Positions 23,766 to 36,029 of a stretch of 64,000 nt of DNA are shown in pieces. The notes beneath the pieces were generated by a model. The model ran no database searches. It was not told the origin of the DNA and saw only the letters and a list, made by a program, of their open reading frames with translations. Location: positions 112,826,004-112,890,003 of the forward strand of contig CP136064.1 in NCBI GenBank assembly GCA_032622095.1. The letters are read 5' to 3'. The stretch's first letter is position 1; each line of letters begins with the position of its first letter. Both the position numbers and the translations under genes were made by a program. This DNA comes from Siphonodentalium dalli. Its lineage: Eukaryota > Mollusca > Scaphopoda > Gadilida > Siphonodentaliidae.

Positions 23766-25249
23766 GTGGGTGGCCCGCCCCAAATACCGAATATGAACAC
23801 CGCGATCCTCCCACGCACCACTAGGGGTGACCATGGGGGTATAGATCATTTTCGAGAACCATAGGGATTTCGACCGATTTGATGACATGGGTGGGTGGCC
23901 CCTAAATAGCTCATATAAACACCTGACACCCCCACTCATCCATCACCCCGGGCAACCCGAGGGGGGTGAAAATTGGGAATGGACCATTATAGAGAACGGT
24001 AAGAATTTCGACCGATTTGGTGGCCGGCCCCAAATACCCCTATAAACACTCCGATCACCCACCCATCACCCAGGGGTGCCATCCCGAGGGGTGATAATGG
24101 GGTAAGAACAATTTTCAAGAACGGTAAGGATTTCCACAAATTTGAGGGCATGCATGTGTGGCCCGCCCCAAATACCATATAGAAACAGCCCGACTCCCAC
24201 CTATTACCCCGGGGTGCCACCCCGACGGTGTGAAAATTGGGTATCGACCATTTTCGAGAACGGTAATGATTTAGGCTAATTTGAAGACATGGGTGGGTGG
24301 TTGGATGCCCACCCCAAGTACACCCTTGGACCATTTTAATGGGGTATGGACCATTTTCTAGAACTGTAAGGATTTCGACCGCCCAAAACATCACAAATAA
24401 ACACCCCGACCGCCACCTATCACCCCGGGGGGTGCCACCCCAACGGGGTGAAATTGGGTATGGACCATTTTAGAGAACGGTAAGGACCACTTAGAAACAG
24501 CCGACCCCCATCCAACACCTCCTGGGGGTGCCACCCCGAGGGAGAGAAAATGGGGACCATTTTCGAGAATAGTAGGGATTTCGCCCGAAATACCTCATAG
24601 AAACACCCGACCCCCCCCACCAACACACCCGCCGTGTGTCACCCAAGGTACGGGTATGGACCATTTTCGAGAAAAGTAAAGATTTTGACCGATTTGACGG
24701 CCCAAATACCCTCTAGAAACACCCGAAGGGGTGAAAATGGGGTATGAACCATTTTCAAGAACGGTAAGGATTTCGACCGATTTGACGACATGGTTAGGTG
24801 GCCCACCCTAGAAACACACCGACCCTCACCATCACCACCGAGGGTGCCACCCGAGGGGGTGAAAATGGGGAATGGACCATTTCGTTCGAGAACGGTAAAG
24901 ATTTCGACCTATTTGACGGCATGGGTGCGTGATCCGCCCCAAGTACCCCCTAGGAACACCCCGACCCCACCCATCACCCACGGGGGTGCGTCCCCGAGGG
25001 GTCAAAATGGGGTATGGACAATTTTCGAAAACGGTAATTATTTCGACCGATTTGATGGAATGGTTGGGTGGCCCGCCACAAATACCCTTTAGAAGCACTC
25101 CGACCCACACCCAACACCTCCGAGGGTGCCAACCTAAGGGGGTGAACATGGGGTTTGGACCATTTTCGAAAAAGGTAAAGATTTCTACCGATTTGACGGC
25201 ATGGGTGGGGGGGGGGGGCGCCCCAAGTACCCCAAAGAAACACGCGACC
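23766..25249. repeat. 137-bp satellite array, block 6
   Basis: About ten units, several truncated around 24300-24720. A G run of 12 lies near 25207-25218. It ends abruptly at a dispersed-repeat copy. Confidence 0.9.
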
Positions 25250-25502
25250 AAACGTCAAAACGCCGCCGATATTAGTCACATATTCTGACTAGCTTCCTGT
25301 GATCACAATTGGTGTACATACCCGAAACTACTGTTATACGGACTGTATCTGCCATACACGAACGTCATATTCAAGGTATATAATTTAGAACAGTCGAGAT
25401 CAACACAAAGCTATAAAGAGCGTTCATTGTTAACATGTTTATGGTACTGATACAGATCGTAAATTTCAATGATCTGAGAACAACTTTTGTGTAATTGACC
25501 CA
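25250..25502. repeat. dispersed-repeat copy inside the satellite region
   Basis: Matches 22540-22760 (AGTCACATATTCTGACTA, ACGGACTGTATCT, TATAAAGAGCGTT at 25412-25424, ATGTTTATGGTA). The satellite resumes immediately after it. Confidence 0.8.
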
Positions 25503-26939
25503 TCGTGAAAATGGGGTATGGACCATTTTCGAGAACGGTAATGATATCGACCGATTTGATGAAATGGTTGGGTGGCCGCCCAAAATACCCTTTAGAAACA
25601 CTCCGACCCACACCAATCCTCTCCAGGGTGTCAACCCTAGTGGGTGAACATGGGGTATGGACCATTTTCGAGAAAGGCAAGGATTTCGACCGATTTGTCG
25701 ACATGGATGGGTTGCCCGCCCCAAATATCCCCTAGAAACACCTCGACCCAACCACCAGCTCCGGTGGGTGCCACCCGAGGGGTGAAAATGGGTTATGGAC
25801 CATTTTCATGAACGGTAACGATTACGACCGATTTGACGACACGGTTGGGTGGCCCACCCCAAATGCCCCTAGAAACACACCGACCCTCGCCCATCACCAC
25901 CGAGGGTGCCATCTGAGGGGGTAAGCATGGGGAATGGACCATTTCGAGAACGGTAAAGATTTCGACCGATTTGACGGCATGGGTGCGTGACCCGCCCCAA
26001 ATACCCCCTAGAAACACCCCGACCACACCATCACCACGGTGGTGCGTCCCCGAGGGTGTGAAAATGGGGTATGGACCATTTTCGAGAACGGTGATGATTT
26101 CGACCGATTTGACGGAATGGTTTGGTGGCCGCCCAAAATACCCTTTAGAAACACTCCGATCCACACCCATCACATCCGGGAGTGCCATCCCGAGGATGTG
26201 AACATGGGGATTGGACCATTTTAGAGAAATGTAAGGATTTCGACTGATTCGACGGCATGGGTGGGGCCCCGTCCCAAATACCGCAAAGAAACATCCCGAT
26301 CCCCCCTATCACCCGAGGGGGTGAAAATTGGGTATGGACCATTTTCGAGAACGGTAATGATTTCGACCGAAATGGTTGGGTGGCCCGCCCCAAATACCCT
26401 TTAGAACACTCCGACCCACACCCACCACCTCCGACACCACGACCCAAATACAACAACACCAGAGGGTGACACCCGTGGGTGAACATGGGGTATGGACCAT
26501 TTTCGAGAATAGTTAGAATTTCGACCGATTTGGGTGGCCCACCCGAAATATCACTAGTAACACCCCGACGCCACACATCCGCTGGGGTGCCACCCCGAGA
26601 TGGGAAAATAGGGTATGGGCCATTTTCGAAAAGAGTAAGGTTTTCTACCGATTCGACTTCACAGGGGGGGGTCCACCCCAAATACCACATAGAAACACCC
26701 CAACCCCACATATCACACCAGGGGTGCCACGGTAAGAATTAAGACCGATTTCATGGCATGTGTGGGTGGCCCTCACCAAATACCCCTAGAAATACGCCGA
26801 CCCCCGACGCATCAACCCGAGGGGGTTCCACCCAAGGGGGTGAACATGGAGTATGGACCATTTTTGAGAACGGTAAGGATTTCGGCTTTCCCAAAATACC
26901 CCCATATGAACACCCCGATACCACCCATCACCCCAGGGG
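25503..26939. repeat. 137-bp satellite array, block 7
   Basis: About ten units. Near 26935 the array runs into the 545-bp repeat through the short shared string CAACCCCTCCCC. Confidence 0.9.
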
Positions 26940-29900
26940 TATCAACCCCTCCCCAACGCATATCAGATGATTCGCCTCGTTCGTCATACCTACCGAAAAT
27001 ACTCCTGTGACAAATGGAACCGAAGAATATGGTGCTAAACATATTAAAATGGCGACTAGGGGTGTTTTTTATTATTGAGTTATAACATGTAAGTTGCCTT
27101 TTTACGTGACATAAATCCCGCTGTGAGCTCTCTTGGGATCCCATGACAATTATCCTGTCTGTGCTACCACGCGTGTCAATTAGCTTAACCGATTTAAAGA
27201 AAAAAAAATTATTTTGGATGTTTTTGGTTTGCCGGAAAATCAATTTCTTGCCAGGCGACGATATATCGTAGTCTACTTATTCTCCGTTTTCTTCAACACC
27301 CTCTCACGGCCGCATCCCTGTCGATTTTGTGCTTGATTTCAGCTCGAATATTTCTAGTGCATCCCTTATATTGATAGCATAGCACCAGTCAGGTAAACGC
27401 GCCTCAATTTGTATGGATACCGAGCCTGGAACGGTCTGGAACGACCTAGAATGGAATTTCGTCTACTTTTCTCCCTATCTTTCAACCCCTCCCCTACGCA
27501 GGTCAGATGATTCGCCCCGTTCGTCATACCTACCGAAAATACTCCTGTGACAAATGGAACCGACGGAAATGAAGTATAAGGTGCTAAACATATTAAAATG
27601 GCGACTAGGGGTGTTTTTTATTATTGAGTTATAACATGTAAATTGCCTTTGTACGAGACATAAATCCCGTTGTGAGCTCTCTTGGGATCCCATGACAAAT
27701 ATCCTGTCTGTGCTACCATGCGTGTCAATTAACTTAACCGATTTAAAGAAAAAAAAATCATTTTGGATGTTTTTGGTTTGCCGGAAAATCAATTTCTTGC
27801 CAGGCGACGATATATCGTCGTCTACTTATTCTCCGTTTTCTTCAACCCCCTCTCACGGCCGCATCCCTGTCAATTTTGTGCTTGATTTCAGCTCGAATAT
27901 TTCTAATGCATCCCTTATATTGATAGCATAGCACCATTCAGGTAAACGCGCCTCAATTTGTATGGACACCGAGCCTGGAACGGTCTGGAACGACCTAGAA
28001 TGGAATTTCGTCTACTTTTCTCCCTATCTTTTAACCTCTCCCCTACGCAGGTCAGATGATTCGCCCCGTTCGTCATACCTACCGAAAATACTCCTGTGAC
28101 AAATGGAATCGACGGAAATGAAGTATATGGTGCTAAACATATTAGAATGGCGACTAGGAGTGTTTTTTATTATTGAGTTATAACATGTAAATTGCCTTTT
28201 TACGAGACATAAATCCCATTTTGAGCTCTCTTGGGATCCCATGACAAATATCGTGTCTGTGCTACCATGAGTGTCAATTAGCTTAACCGTTTCAAAAACA
28301 AAAAAAATCATTTTTGTGTTTTTGGTTTACCGGAAAATCAATTTCTTGCCACGCGACGACATATCGTCGTCTACTTATTCTCCGTTTTCTTCAACCCCCT
28401 CTCACGGCCGCATCCCTGTCAATTTTGTGCTTGATTTCAGCTCGGATATTTCTAGTGCATCCCTTATATTGATAGCATACCACCAGTCAGGTAAACGCGC
28501 CTCAATTTGTATGGATACCGAGCCTGGAACGGTCTGGAACGACCTAGAATGGAATTTCGTCTACTTTTCTCCCTATCTTTCAACCCCTCCCCTACGCAGG
28601 TCAGATGATTCGCCCCGTTCGTCATACCTACCGAAAATACTCCTGTGACAAATGGAATCGACGGAAATGAAGTATAAGGTGCTAAACATATTAAAATGGC
28701 GACTAGGGGAGTTTTTAATTATTGAGTTATAACATGTAAATTGCCTTTTTACGAGACATAAATCCCGTTGTGAGCTCTCTTGGGATCCCATGACAAATAT
28801 CCTGTCTGTGCTACCATGCGTGTCAATTAGCTTAACCGATTTAAAGAAAAAAATTCATTTTGGATGTTTTTGGTTTGCCGGAAAATCAATTTCTTGCCAG
28901 GCGACGATATATCGTAGTCTACTTATTCTCCGTTTTCTTCAACCCCCTCTCACGGCCGCATCCCTGTCAATTTTGTGCTTGATTTCAGCTCGAATATTTC
29001 TATTGCATCCCTTATATTGATAGCATAGCACCAGTCAGGTAAACGCGCCTCAATTTGTATGGATACCGAGCCTGGAACGGTCTGGAACGACCTAGAATGG
29101 AATTTCGTCTACTTTTCTCCCTATCTTTCAACCCCTCCCCTACGCAGGTCAGATGATTCGCCCCGTTCGTCATACCTACCGAAAATACTCCTGTGACAAA
29201 TGGAATCGACGGAAATGAAGTATATGGTGCTAAACATATTAGAATGGCGACTAGGAGTGTTTTTTATTATTGAGTAATAACATGTAAATGGCCTTTTTAC
29301 GAGACATAAATCCCGTTGTGAGCTCTCTTGTGATCCCATGGCAAATATCCTGTCTGTGCTACCATGCGGGTCAATTAGCTTAACCGATTTAAAGAAAAAA
29401 AATTCATTTTGGATGTTTTTGGTTTGCCGGAAAATCAATTTCTTGCCAGGCGACGATATATCGTCGTCTACTTATTCTCCGTTTTCTTCAACCCCCTCTC
29501 ACGGCCGCATCCCTGTCGATTTTGTGCTTGATTTCAGCTCGATTATTTTTAGTGCATCCCTTATATTTATAGCATAGCACCAGTCAGGTAAACGCGCCTC
29601 AATTTGTATGGATACCGAGCCTGGAACGGTCTGGAACGACCTAGAATGGAATTTCGTCTACTTTTCTCCCGATCTTTCAACCCCTCCCCTACGCAGGTCA
29701 GATGATTCGCCCCGTTCGTCATACCTACCGAAAATACTCCTGTGACAAATGGAATCGACGGAAATGAAGTATATGGTGCTAAACATATTAGAATGGCGAC
29801 TAGGAGTGTTTTTTATTATTGAGTTATAACATGTAAATTGCCTTTTTACGAGACATAAATCCCGTTGTGAGCTCTCTTGGGATCCCATGGCAAATATCCT

Positions 29901-31853
29901 GTCTGTGCTACCATGCGTGTCAATTAGCTTAACCGATTTAAAGAAAAAAAAATCATTTTGGATGTTTTTGGTTTGCCGGAAAATCAATTTCTTGCCAGGC
30001 GACGATATATCGTCGTCTACTTATTCTCCGTTTTCTTCAACCCCCTCTCACGGCCGCATCCCTGTCAATTTTGTTCTTGATTTCAGCTCGAATATTTCTA
30101 ATGCATCCCTTATGTTGATAGCATAGCACCATTCAGGTAAACGCGCCTCAATTTGTATGGACACCGAGCCTGGAACGGTCTGGAACGACCTAGAATGGAA
30201 TTTCGTCTACTTTTCTCCCTATCTTTTAACCCCTCCCCTACGCAGGTCAGATGATTCGCCCCGTTCGTCATACCTACCGAAAATACTCCTGTGACAAATG
30301 GAACCGACGGAAATGAAGTATATGGTGCTAAACATATTAGAATGGCGAAAAGGAGTGTTTTTTATTATTGAGTTATAACATGTAAATTGCCTTTTTACGA
30401 GACATAAATCCCATTTTGAGCTCTCTTGGGATCCCATGACAAATATCGTGTCTGTGCTACCATGCGTGTCAATTTGCTTAACCGTTTCAAAAACAAAAAA
30501 AATCATTTTTGTGTTTTTGGTTTACCGGAAAATCAATTTCTTGCCAGGCGACGACATATCGTCGTCTACTTATTCTCCGTTTTCTTCAACCCCCTCTCAC
30601 GGCCGCATCCCTGTCAATTTTGTGCTTGATTTCAGCTCGAATATTTCTAGTGCATCCCTTATATTGATAGCATAGCACCAGTCATGTAAACGCGCCTCAA
30701 TTTGTATGGATACCGAGCCTGGAACGACCTAGAATGGAATTTCGTCTACTTTTCTCCCTATCTTTCAACCCCTCCCCTACGCAGGTCAGATGATTCGCCC
30801 CGTTCGTCATACCTACCGAAAATACTCCTGTGACAAATGGAACCGACGGAAATGAAGTATAAGGTGCTAAACATATTAAAATGTCGATTAGGGGAGTTTT
30901 TAATTATTGAGTTATAACATGTAAATTGCCTTTTTACGAGACATAAATCCCGTTGTGAGCTCTCTTGGGATCCCATGACAAATATCCTGTCTGTGCTACC
31001 ATGCGTGTCAATTAGCTTAACCGATTTAAAGAAAAAAAATTCATTTTGGATGTTTTTGGTTTGCCGGAAAACCAATTTCTTGCCAGGCGACGATATATCG
31101 TAGTCTACTTATTCTCCGTTTTCTTCAACCCCCTCTCACGGCCGCATCCCTGTCAATTTTGTGCTTGATTTCAGCTCGAATATTTCTAATGCATCCCTTA
31201 TGTTGATAGCATAGCACCATTCAGGTAAACGCGCCTCAATTTGTATGGACACCGAGCCTGGAACGGTCTGGAACGACCTAGAATGGAATTTCGTCTACTT
31301 TTCTCCCTATCTTTTAACCCCTCCCCTACGCAGGTCAGGTGATTCGCCCCGTTCGTCATACCTACCGAAAATACTCCTGTGACAAATGGAACCGACGGAT
31401 ATGAAGTATATGGTGCTAAACATATTAAAATGGCGACTAGGAGTGTTTTTTATTATTGAGTTATAACATGTAAATTGCCTTTTTACGAGACATAAATCCC
31501 ATTTTGAGCTCTCTTGGGATCCCATGACAAATATCGTGTCTATGCTACCATGCGTGTCAATTAGCTTAACCGTTTCAAAGAAAAAAAATATCATATTTGA
31601 TGTTTTTGGTTTGCCGGAAAATAATTTTTTTGCCACACAGCTTGGAATCGGCGACGACATAACGTCGCCTACTTATTCTCCGTTTTCTTCAAACCCCTGT
31701 CACGGCCGCATCCCTGCCAATTTTGCGTTGGAATTCATTGTTGATACTCATAACGAACCCCTTCCGTCGATAACGTTGCATTTTTCCGAATAAAGTGTCT
31801 CGTTGCCTGGATATCGAACCCGGAACGGGTCGGAACGAGCCAGAACGGATGGA
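26940..31853. repeat. 545-bp tandem array, about nine copies, with a dimer pattern
   Basis: Copies begin at about 26940, 27481, 28030, 28578, 29126, 29675, 30224, 30763 and 31312, each with CCCTACGCAGGTCAGATGAT, TTCGTCATACCTACCG, TCTTGGGATCCCATG, TTTGCCGGAAAATCAATTTC and CACGGCCGCATCCCTGT. B copies (3, 7, 9) have CCCATTTTGAGC, ATCGTGTC and CCGTTTCAAA. Each follows an A' copy (2, 6, 8) marked by CTAATGCATCCC, CCATTCAGG and GGACACCGAG. Copy 9 diverges from about 31620 but keeps the unit's tail to about 31853. Open frames on both strands of most copies follow from copy similarity, not from coding. Confidence 0.95.
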
Positions 31854-32154
31854 AAAACGGCGAATTTCGAGTGACAATGCAAATTTTACTCGGGAGAAAA
31901 CAATTTGAGGAAGTTTTTTTTTCGAAACGTTAGTTAGGTCGAGTTTGATGCTCTCCATCAACGTTTTTTTTTTTTTTCAGTCTGCCATTGTTCGTTCCGG
32001 AACGAGTAGGTACTTCCACCCTCGTTCCGGACTTTCGGACTCCCGGAACGACCGGAAAAAATAATTTGCCGCCAAAACGGTTGCCAGTTTGTCACACTTA
32101 TTTTTCGAGTTCTTTCAGATTCCGTCGAAACCCCGAAGTTGGAAGTTCTGTATA
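31854..32154. other. junction sequence between the 545-bp array and the 1.73-kb block
   Basis: No gene recognised. It contains a T run followed by CAG (31964-31980) and an inverted pair GTTCCGGAACGAG / CTCGTTCCGGAC. The string TCGGAACGAGCCAGAACGG just before it shows that the array's edge is a decayed copy rather than a sharp break. Confidence 0.5.
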
Positions 32155-34104
32155 TACTTCCTTGGTTACACCATGGAAGTATAATAATGAAAAATAATCG
32201 AAAAAGGGCCATAACTCCGTCAAAATCCATTCGGCCGAGTTTCCGATACCATTGTACTTAGTGAACCGTGGATGCCTACAATCGCTAGAGATTTCGCGTT
32301 CCTACTGCCCTTAGTTTCTGAGTATTTCCAAATAAACGGAAAACGGCACCAGTACAAAAACAATATACTTCCTTGGTTACACCATGGAAGTATAATAATA
32401 GGGCGAATCATGAACTGAACAATTCGCAGTTTAGGGATGGAAAATATGAAGTAATATGATTGTGTACTGTCCTTAACATTTGTGTGTTGATCTCAAGTGT
32501 TTATAATTGACCCCACTCCTGCCTCGAAATTGGGTGACGGGATTGGGAAATTGTCACACCAGGCCCAAAATGCAATTTTTGAAGGACCATAACTCCGTGA
32601 TTTTCCAATGGATTTAAAAATTGTTTTCAGTTTTGATATATGCTACTTACTGAGATTGCATATTATAAATTTCATCTGATTCGGAAAAGAAGAACATTTT
32701 GGTTATTGGAAAGAATATGGGCCCATATTCAAACTTTGAGTTCCAAAATCTCCGCCAGTTTTTAACGGATTTACGATCTATTTTCAGATTTGTTATTAGC
32801 GTGTATGGTAGATGTTATATTCCAAGTTTCATATAATTCGGAGACGAAATAAATTTTGGTACCTCGGACCACCCCTCCCCTGACCCACAACACTGAACCG
32901 ACACTGGCAATATTTGGCACACCGCGTGCTCTCTTCAGCCTATACACATTGGCGCATCAGATGACATTCAAAGTTCGACATCTTCGGAGGAGATGTGTTA
33001 TCAAGCACATGGGCCCAAAATTGCAAAATTTGAGGGCCCCCTAACTTTGTCAGTTTTCAATGGAATTTCGAAACAATTTCAGTTTCTAGATCGGGTGGTG
33101 TTGTAGATGTTAAATTCCAAGTTTCATCTTATTCCGATAAGAATTAAAAATTGGTACCACGGACCACCCCTCCCCATACCCACAATAATGAACAGACACT
33201 GGCAACATTTGGCCCACCGCGTGCACTATTTCGTCCGCACACGTTGGTGTATCAGTTGACATCCAAACTTCGACATCTTCGGAGGAGATAGGGTCACAAG
33301 CACATGTCCCAAACTGCAAAATTTGAGGGCCTATAACTCTTGCAATTCTTATCGGATTTCAAAAATCCTTCTTGGTTTGGGTTTGTTTTCGTTCAGGGAA
33401 TGCATATACTTAAATAGATGAATATCGATAAAAAAAATATTTTTGAGAAAATTTTGCCCCCACATCAGTGTAAAAATATATGTCCGACTCTGTTAAAATT
33501 TCTTTTTCGGACTAAACTGAGAACGGTCATCACGGCTATGAAAACCAAATGCAGTTATCTGGAATGATACGGGAGAACAACAGAGTACAATAAAATAGAG
33601 GTTCCCCTGTTTATGGGCGGTAACTCTTCAGGGAAAGCGCGGACACAAGTTTTGATGCCGGTGGGCAGTAGGGCATACCGAGTTGTACATACGGTCCAAT
33701 TTTCGATGCTCTGCTCCTTATAATTTCCGAGATAATAAAATGACATTTTTTCAAATAAAGGGAGATAACTCCACAGGGCAAACGCGGACAATATTCATTA
33801 TACGTCGATAGGTTAGAACTCTTTGACCCCAACATACGTACAAAATTTGAGATTCATACTCCTTATACTTTCAGATATTAGGGAGTTGTAAAAGTGTCGA
33901 GTATAATAATAATAATAATGAAAAATAATCGAAAAAGGGCCATAACTCCGTCAAAATCCATTCGGCCGAGTTTCCGATACCATTGTACTTAGTGAACCGT
34001 GGATGCCTACAATCGCTAGAGATTTCGCGTTCCTACTGCCCTTAGTTTCTGAGTATTTCCAAATAAACGGAAAACGGCACCAGTACAAAAACAATATACT
34101 TCCT
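32155..34104. repeat. second locus of the 1.73-kb repeat
   Basis: 32182-34104 aligns with 230-2154 at an offset of 31950, with only scattered substitutions (for example AGTGAACC for AGTAGACC). The left edge lies at a hairpin (32155-32181) followed by ATAATAAT; another hairpin is at 32366-32392. At the right, this locus has a complete hairpin (34097-34123) where the first locus changes sequence. Confidence 0.93.
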
Positions 34105-34123
34105 TGGTTACACCATGGAAGTA

Positions 34124-34339
34124 TAATAATAGTGAAAAATAATCGTAAAAGGACCATAACTCCGCCAAGAAACATTGGACCGACATGCTGATACCTTTAT
34201 TTTTAGTAGACCTCAGATGCCTACATATTCACTACATGTTTTGTGTTTCTAGTGCAATTACTTTTTGAGTATTTCCAAATAAACGGAAAACGACACCAGT
34301 ACAAAAACAATATACTTCCTTGGTTACACCATGGAAGTA
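34124..34339. repeat. hairpin-ended module, second in a row
   Basis: Starts GTGAAAAATAATCGTAAAAG with GGACCATAACTCCGCC at 34151. It keeps AGTATTTCCAAATAAACGG and ends in the same 27-bp hairpin (34313-34339) as the preceding module, then ATAATAATA. It is a diverged paralogue of 33920-34123. Confidence 0.85.
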
Positions 34340-34560
34340 TAATAATAATAGAGAAAAATGGAGAAACATAAATGGGCGATAACTCTGTAAAGAAACATTA
34401 GGTTGAAATCCGGACACCTTTATTTTAAGTGGCTCTCTGGTGCCTACATTCCCAAGAAATTTCGCGTTCCTAGTGCCATTATTTTTCTCAGTATGTCAAA
34501 TTAAGCGGCAAACGGCCTCAACAGACATACAATATACTCCCATATTAAAATATGGAAGTA
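34340..34560. repeat. hairpin-ended module, third in a row, with satellite-type hairpin
   Basis: Starts GAGAAAAATGG with GGGCGATAACTCTGT at 34374 and is more diverged. Its closing hairpin (34535-34560) has the CATATT/AATATG stem of the 1243-bp satellite hairpins instead of the TTGGTTACACC loop of the two modules before it. TAATAATA follows. Confidence 0.85.
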
Positions 34561-35810
34561 TAATAATATACCTGTAGAAACTGTTTGTGATGGTCATCAT
34601 AAGTAATATTGACATTTCTGAGTTAAATGGACCCGTTTCAATGCGAAAATACCATTACCGCGAAAATAGGTGACTTGGTGATAAAATCTGCCTATCTCAG
34701 TCAGTTTTCAAGCCAGAGAGTTGGGACCGGTGTCATTGGGTTCGTCTTTGATAGATCTACACGATAGGCATATTTGCGTGTGAATATCCACACATGACCT
34801 TGAAAAAATCACCATATCTCAGCTGTTCGTGGAAATATATTTTTTAATCTGACATCATTGTGTTCGCCTCGATATCCCCCGTCGAATGACACCAACACCA
34901 TTTATCTGCGCCAACGGGTTCTAAACTTGCATAAATTCAAATTTTGAGCACCTCAATCTGCATGCATCTAGCCAATTTTCGCCCAAAGATGCCCAAATTT
35001 CGCGTGCATCATCGGTCGTGCATATAGACCGCTGATTCATAACAAACCCCTTTATCCGAGCATCGGTTTGAGAGGAGTTGTGTGCACAAGGTTTATTTTG
35101 TCATTTTTGAACATTCAGGGGCCGGTAACTCTGTCAATTTTCGACCGATTTACAAAATTACCTAGAGAAATAAAAAACAGCTGAAATCATAAAAAAATCC
35201 CCCCTGTTATGGCTCACAGAACGCAACAGAATTCAAACTAAAAATGTATCTTCAATGGAAGGGGAATAACTCTATCTTTAAAAGTATAGTTATTCTCCTC
35301 CGTTGAAAATAATACACTTTGAGCAACAAAAGCAGATGAAACTTAAGCACAAAAACACGTCGGTAACTCACAAAACAAATTGTTTACAGTTTATTACATG
35401 CACCGGATAAGTTGATAATACAATGAGAGCTTCATATTTCAAATGGTGTGTAATATGACATATATTATACATGTAGATATGTGATTTGGGGGTTCGAAAG
35501 GCCTGGGACTTTAGTGTTGATGATTCCTTAAAGTACAGATTGCCAGTTCGGACAGACTGTATCTCTTACATGTAGTTTATTTCAGTCACGCAGCCATCGT
35601 GTTTCCAAATTTCCATAATAAACGATAAACTGATACTGTCTTCTTGCTATTAAAACCGACATCTGGGACAATTTGGGAATTAGAATGGGGTGTATAATTG
35701 TACTATATGTGAATACTAGAGAAAGTATTTTTCATTCCCCTTTGTGGTTTTTGTGAAGGGGGGTTGAATTTTGATTCATTTCTGGTTAAATACGCCCAGA
35801 ATAGAAAACC
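34561..35810. other. sequence without a recognised gene
   Basis: Weak relatives of the repeat module occur (GGGCCGGTAACTCTGTC at about 35118, followed by TTCGACCGATTTACAAAATT). An imperfect hairpin lies at about 35250-35307 (TTCAATGGAAGGGGAATAAC against GTTATTCTCCTCCGTTGAA). Nothing else identified. Confidence 0.5.
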
Positions 35811-35922
35811 GCCGGAATAGCGAACCTTCGGAATAATGAACCTTCGGAATAGCGAACCTTCGGAATAATGAACCTTCGGAATAGCGAACCTTCGAAATAA
35901 TGAACCATCGGAATAGAGAACC
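35811..35922. repeat. 16-bp minisatellite with 32-bp alternation
   Basis: Units GAACCTTCGGAATAGC and GAACCTTCGGAATAAT alternate about seven times, so the true period is 32 bp. The last units carry substitutions (TTCGAAAT, CCATCGGA, AGAGAACC). Confidence 0.93.
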
Positions 35923-36029
35923 CTACCCGATTCGAACATTTTGAATAGGGAAATAATTTTTGAATCAATCTCGAATCTGCTGCCGATTTTACGTCGAATC
36001 GAATCTCAAAGCTTTGAATGACCATAATA

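Noticed and set aside
12305-26939. Many open frames of 60-190 codons on both strands with recurring peptides such as FDRFDGMGGWPA
   Set aside because: They are translations of the 137-bp satellite in several frames. Unit length varies by indels, frames change from unit to unit, and opposite strands are open at the same place.
12305-26939. TTCGAGAA in each 137-bp unit as a heat-shock-type element
   Set aside because: A single 8-bp palindrome per unit is not the alternating triple array needed for heat-shock factor binding, and no gene lies nearby.
26940-31660. Conserved minus-strand frames of 72-117 codons and plus-strand frames of 76-125 codons in each 545-bp copy
   Set aside because: Both strands are open in the same copies and the copies are nearly identical, so openness is inherited, not selected. 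Copies with indels lose or change the frames without any sign of constraint.
31964-31980. T run followed by CAG, like a splice acceptor
   Set aside because: The following frame has no recognisable coding content and the stretch lies at the decayed edge of a tandem array.
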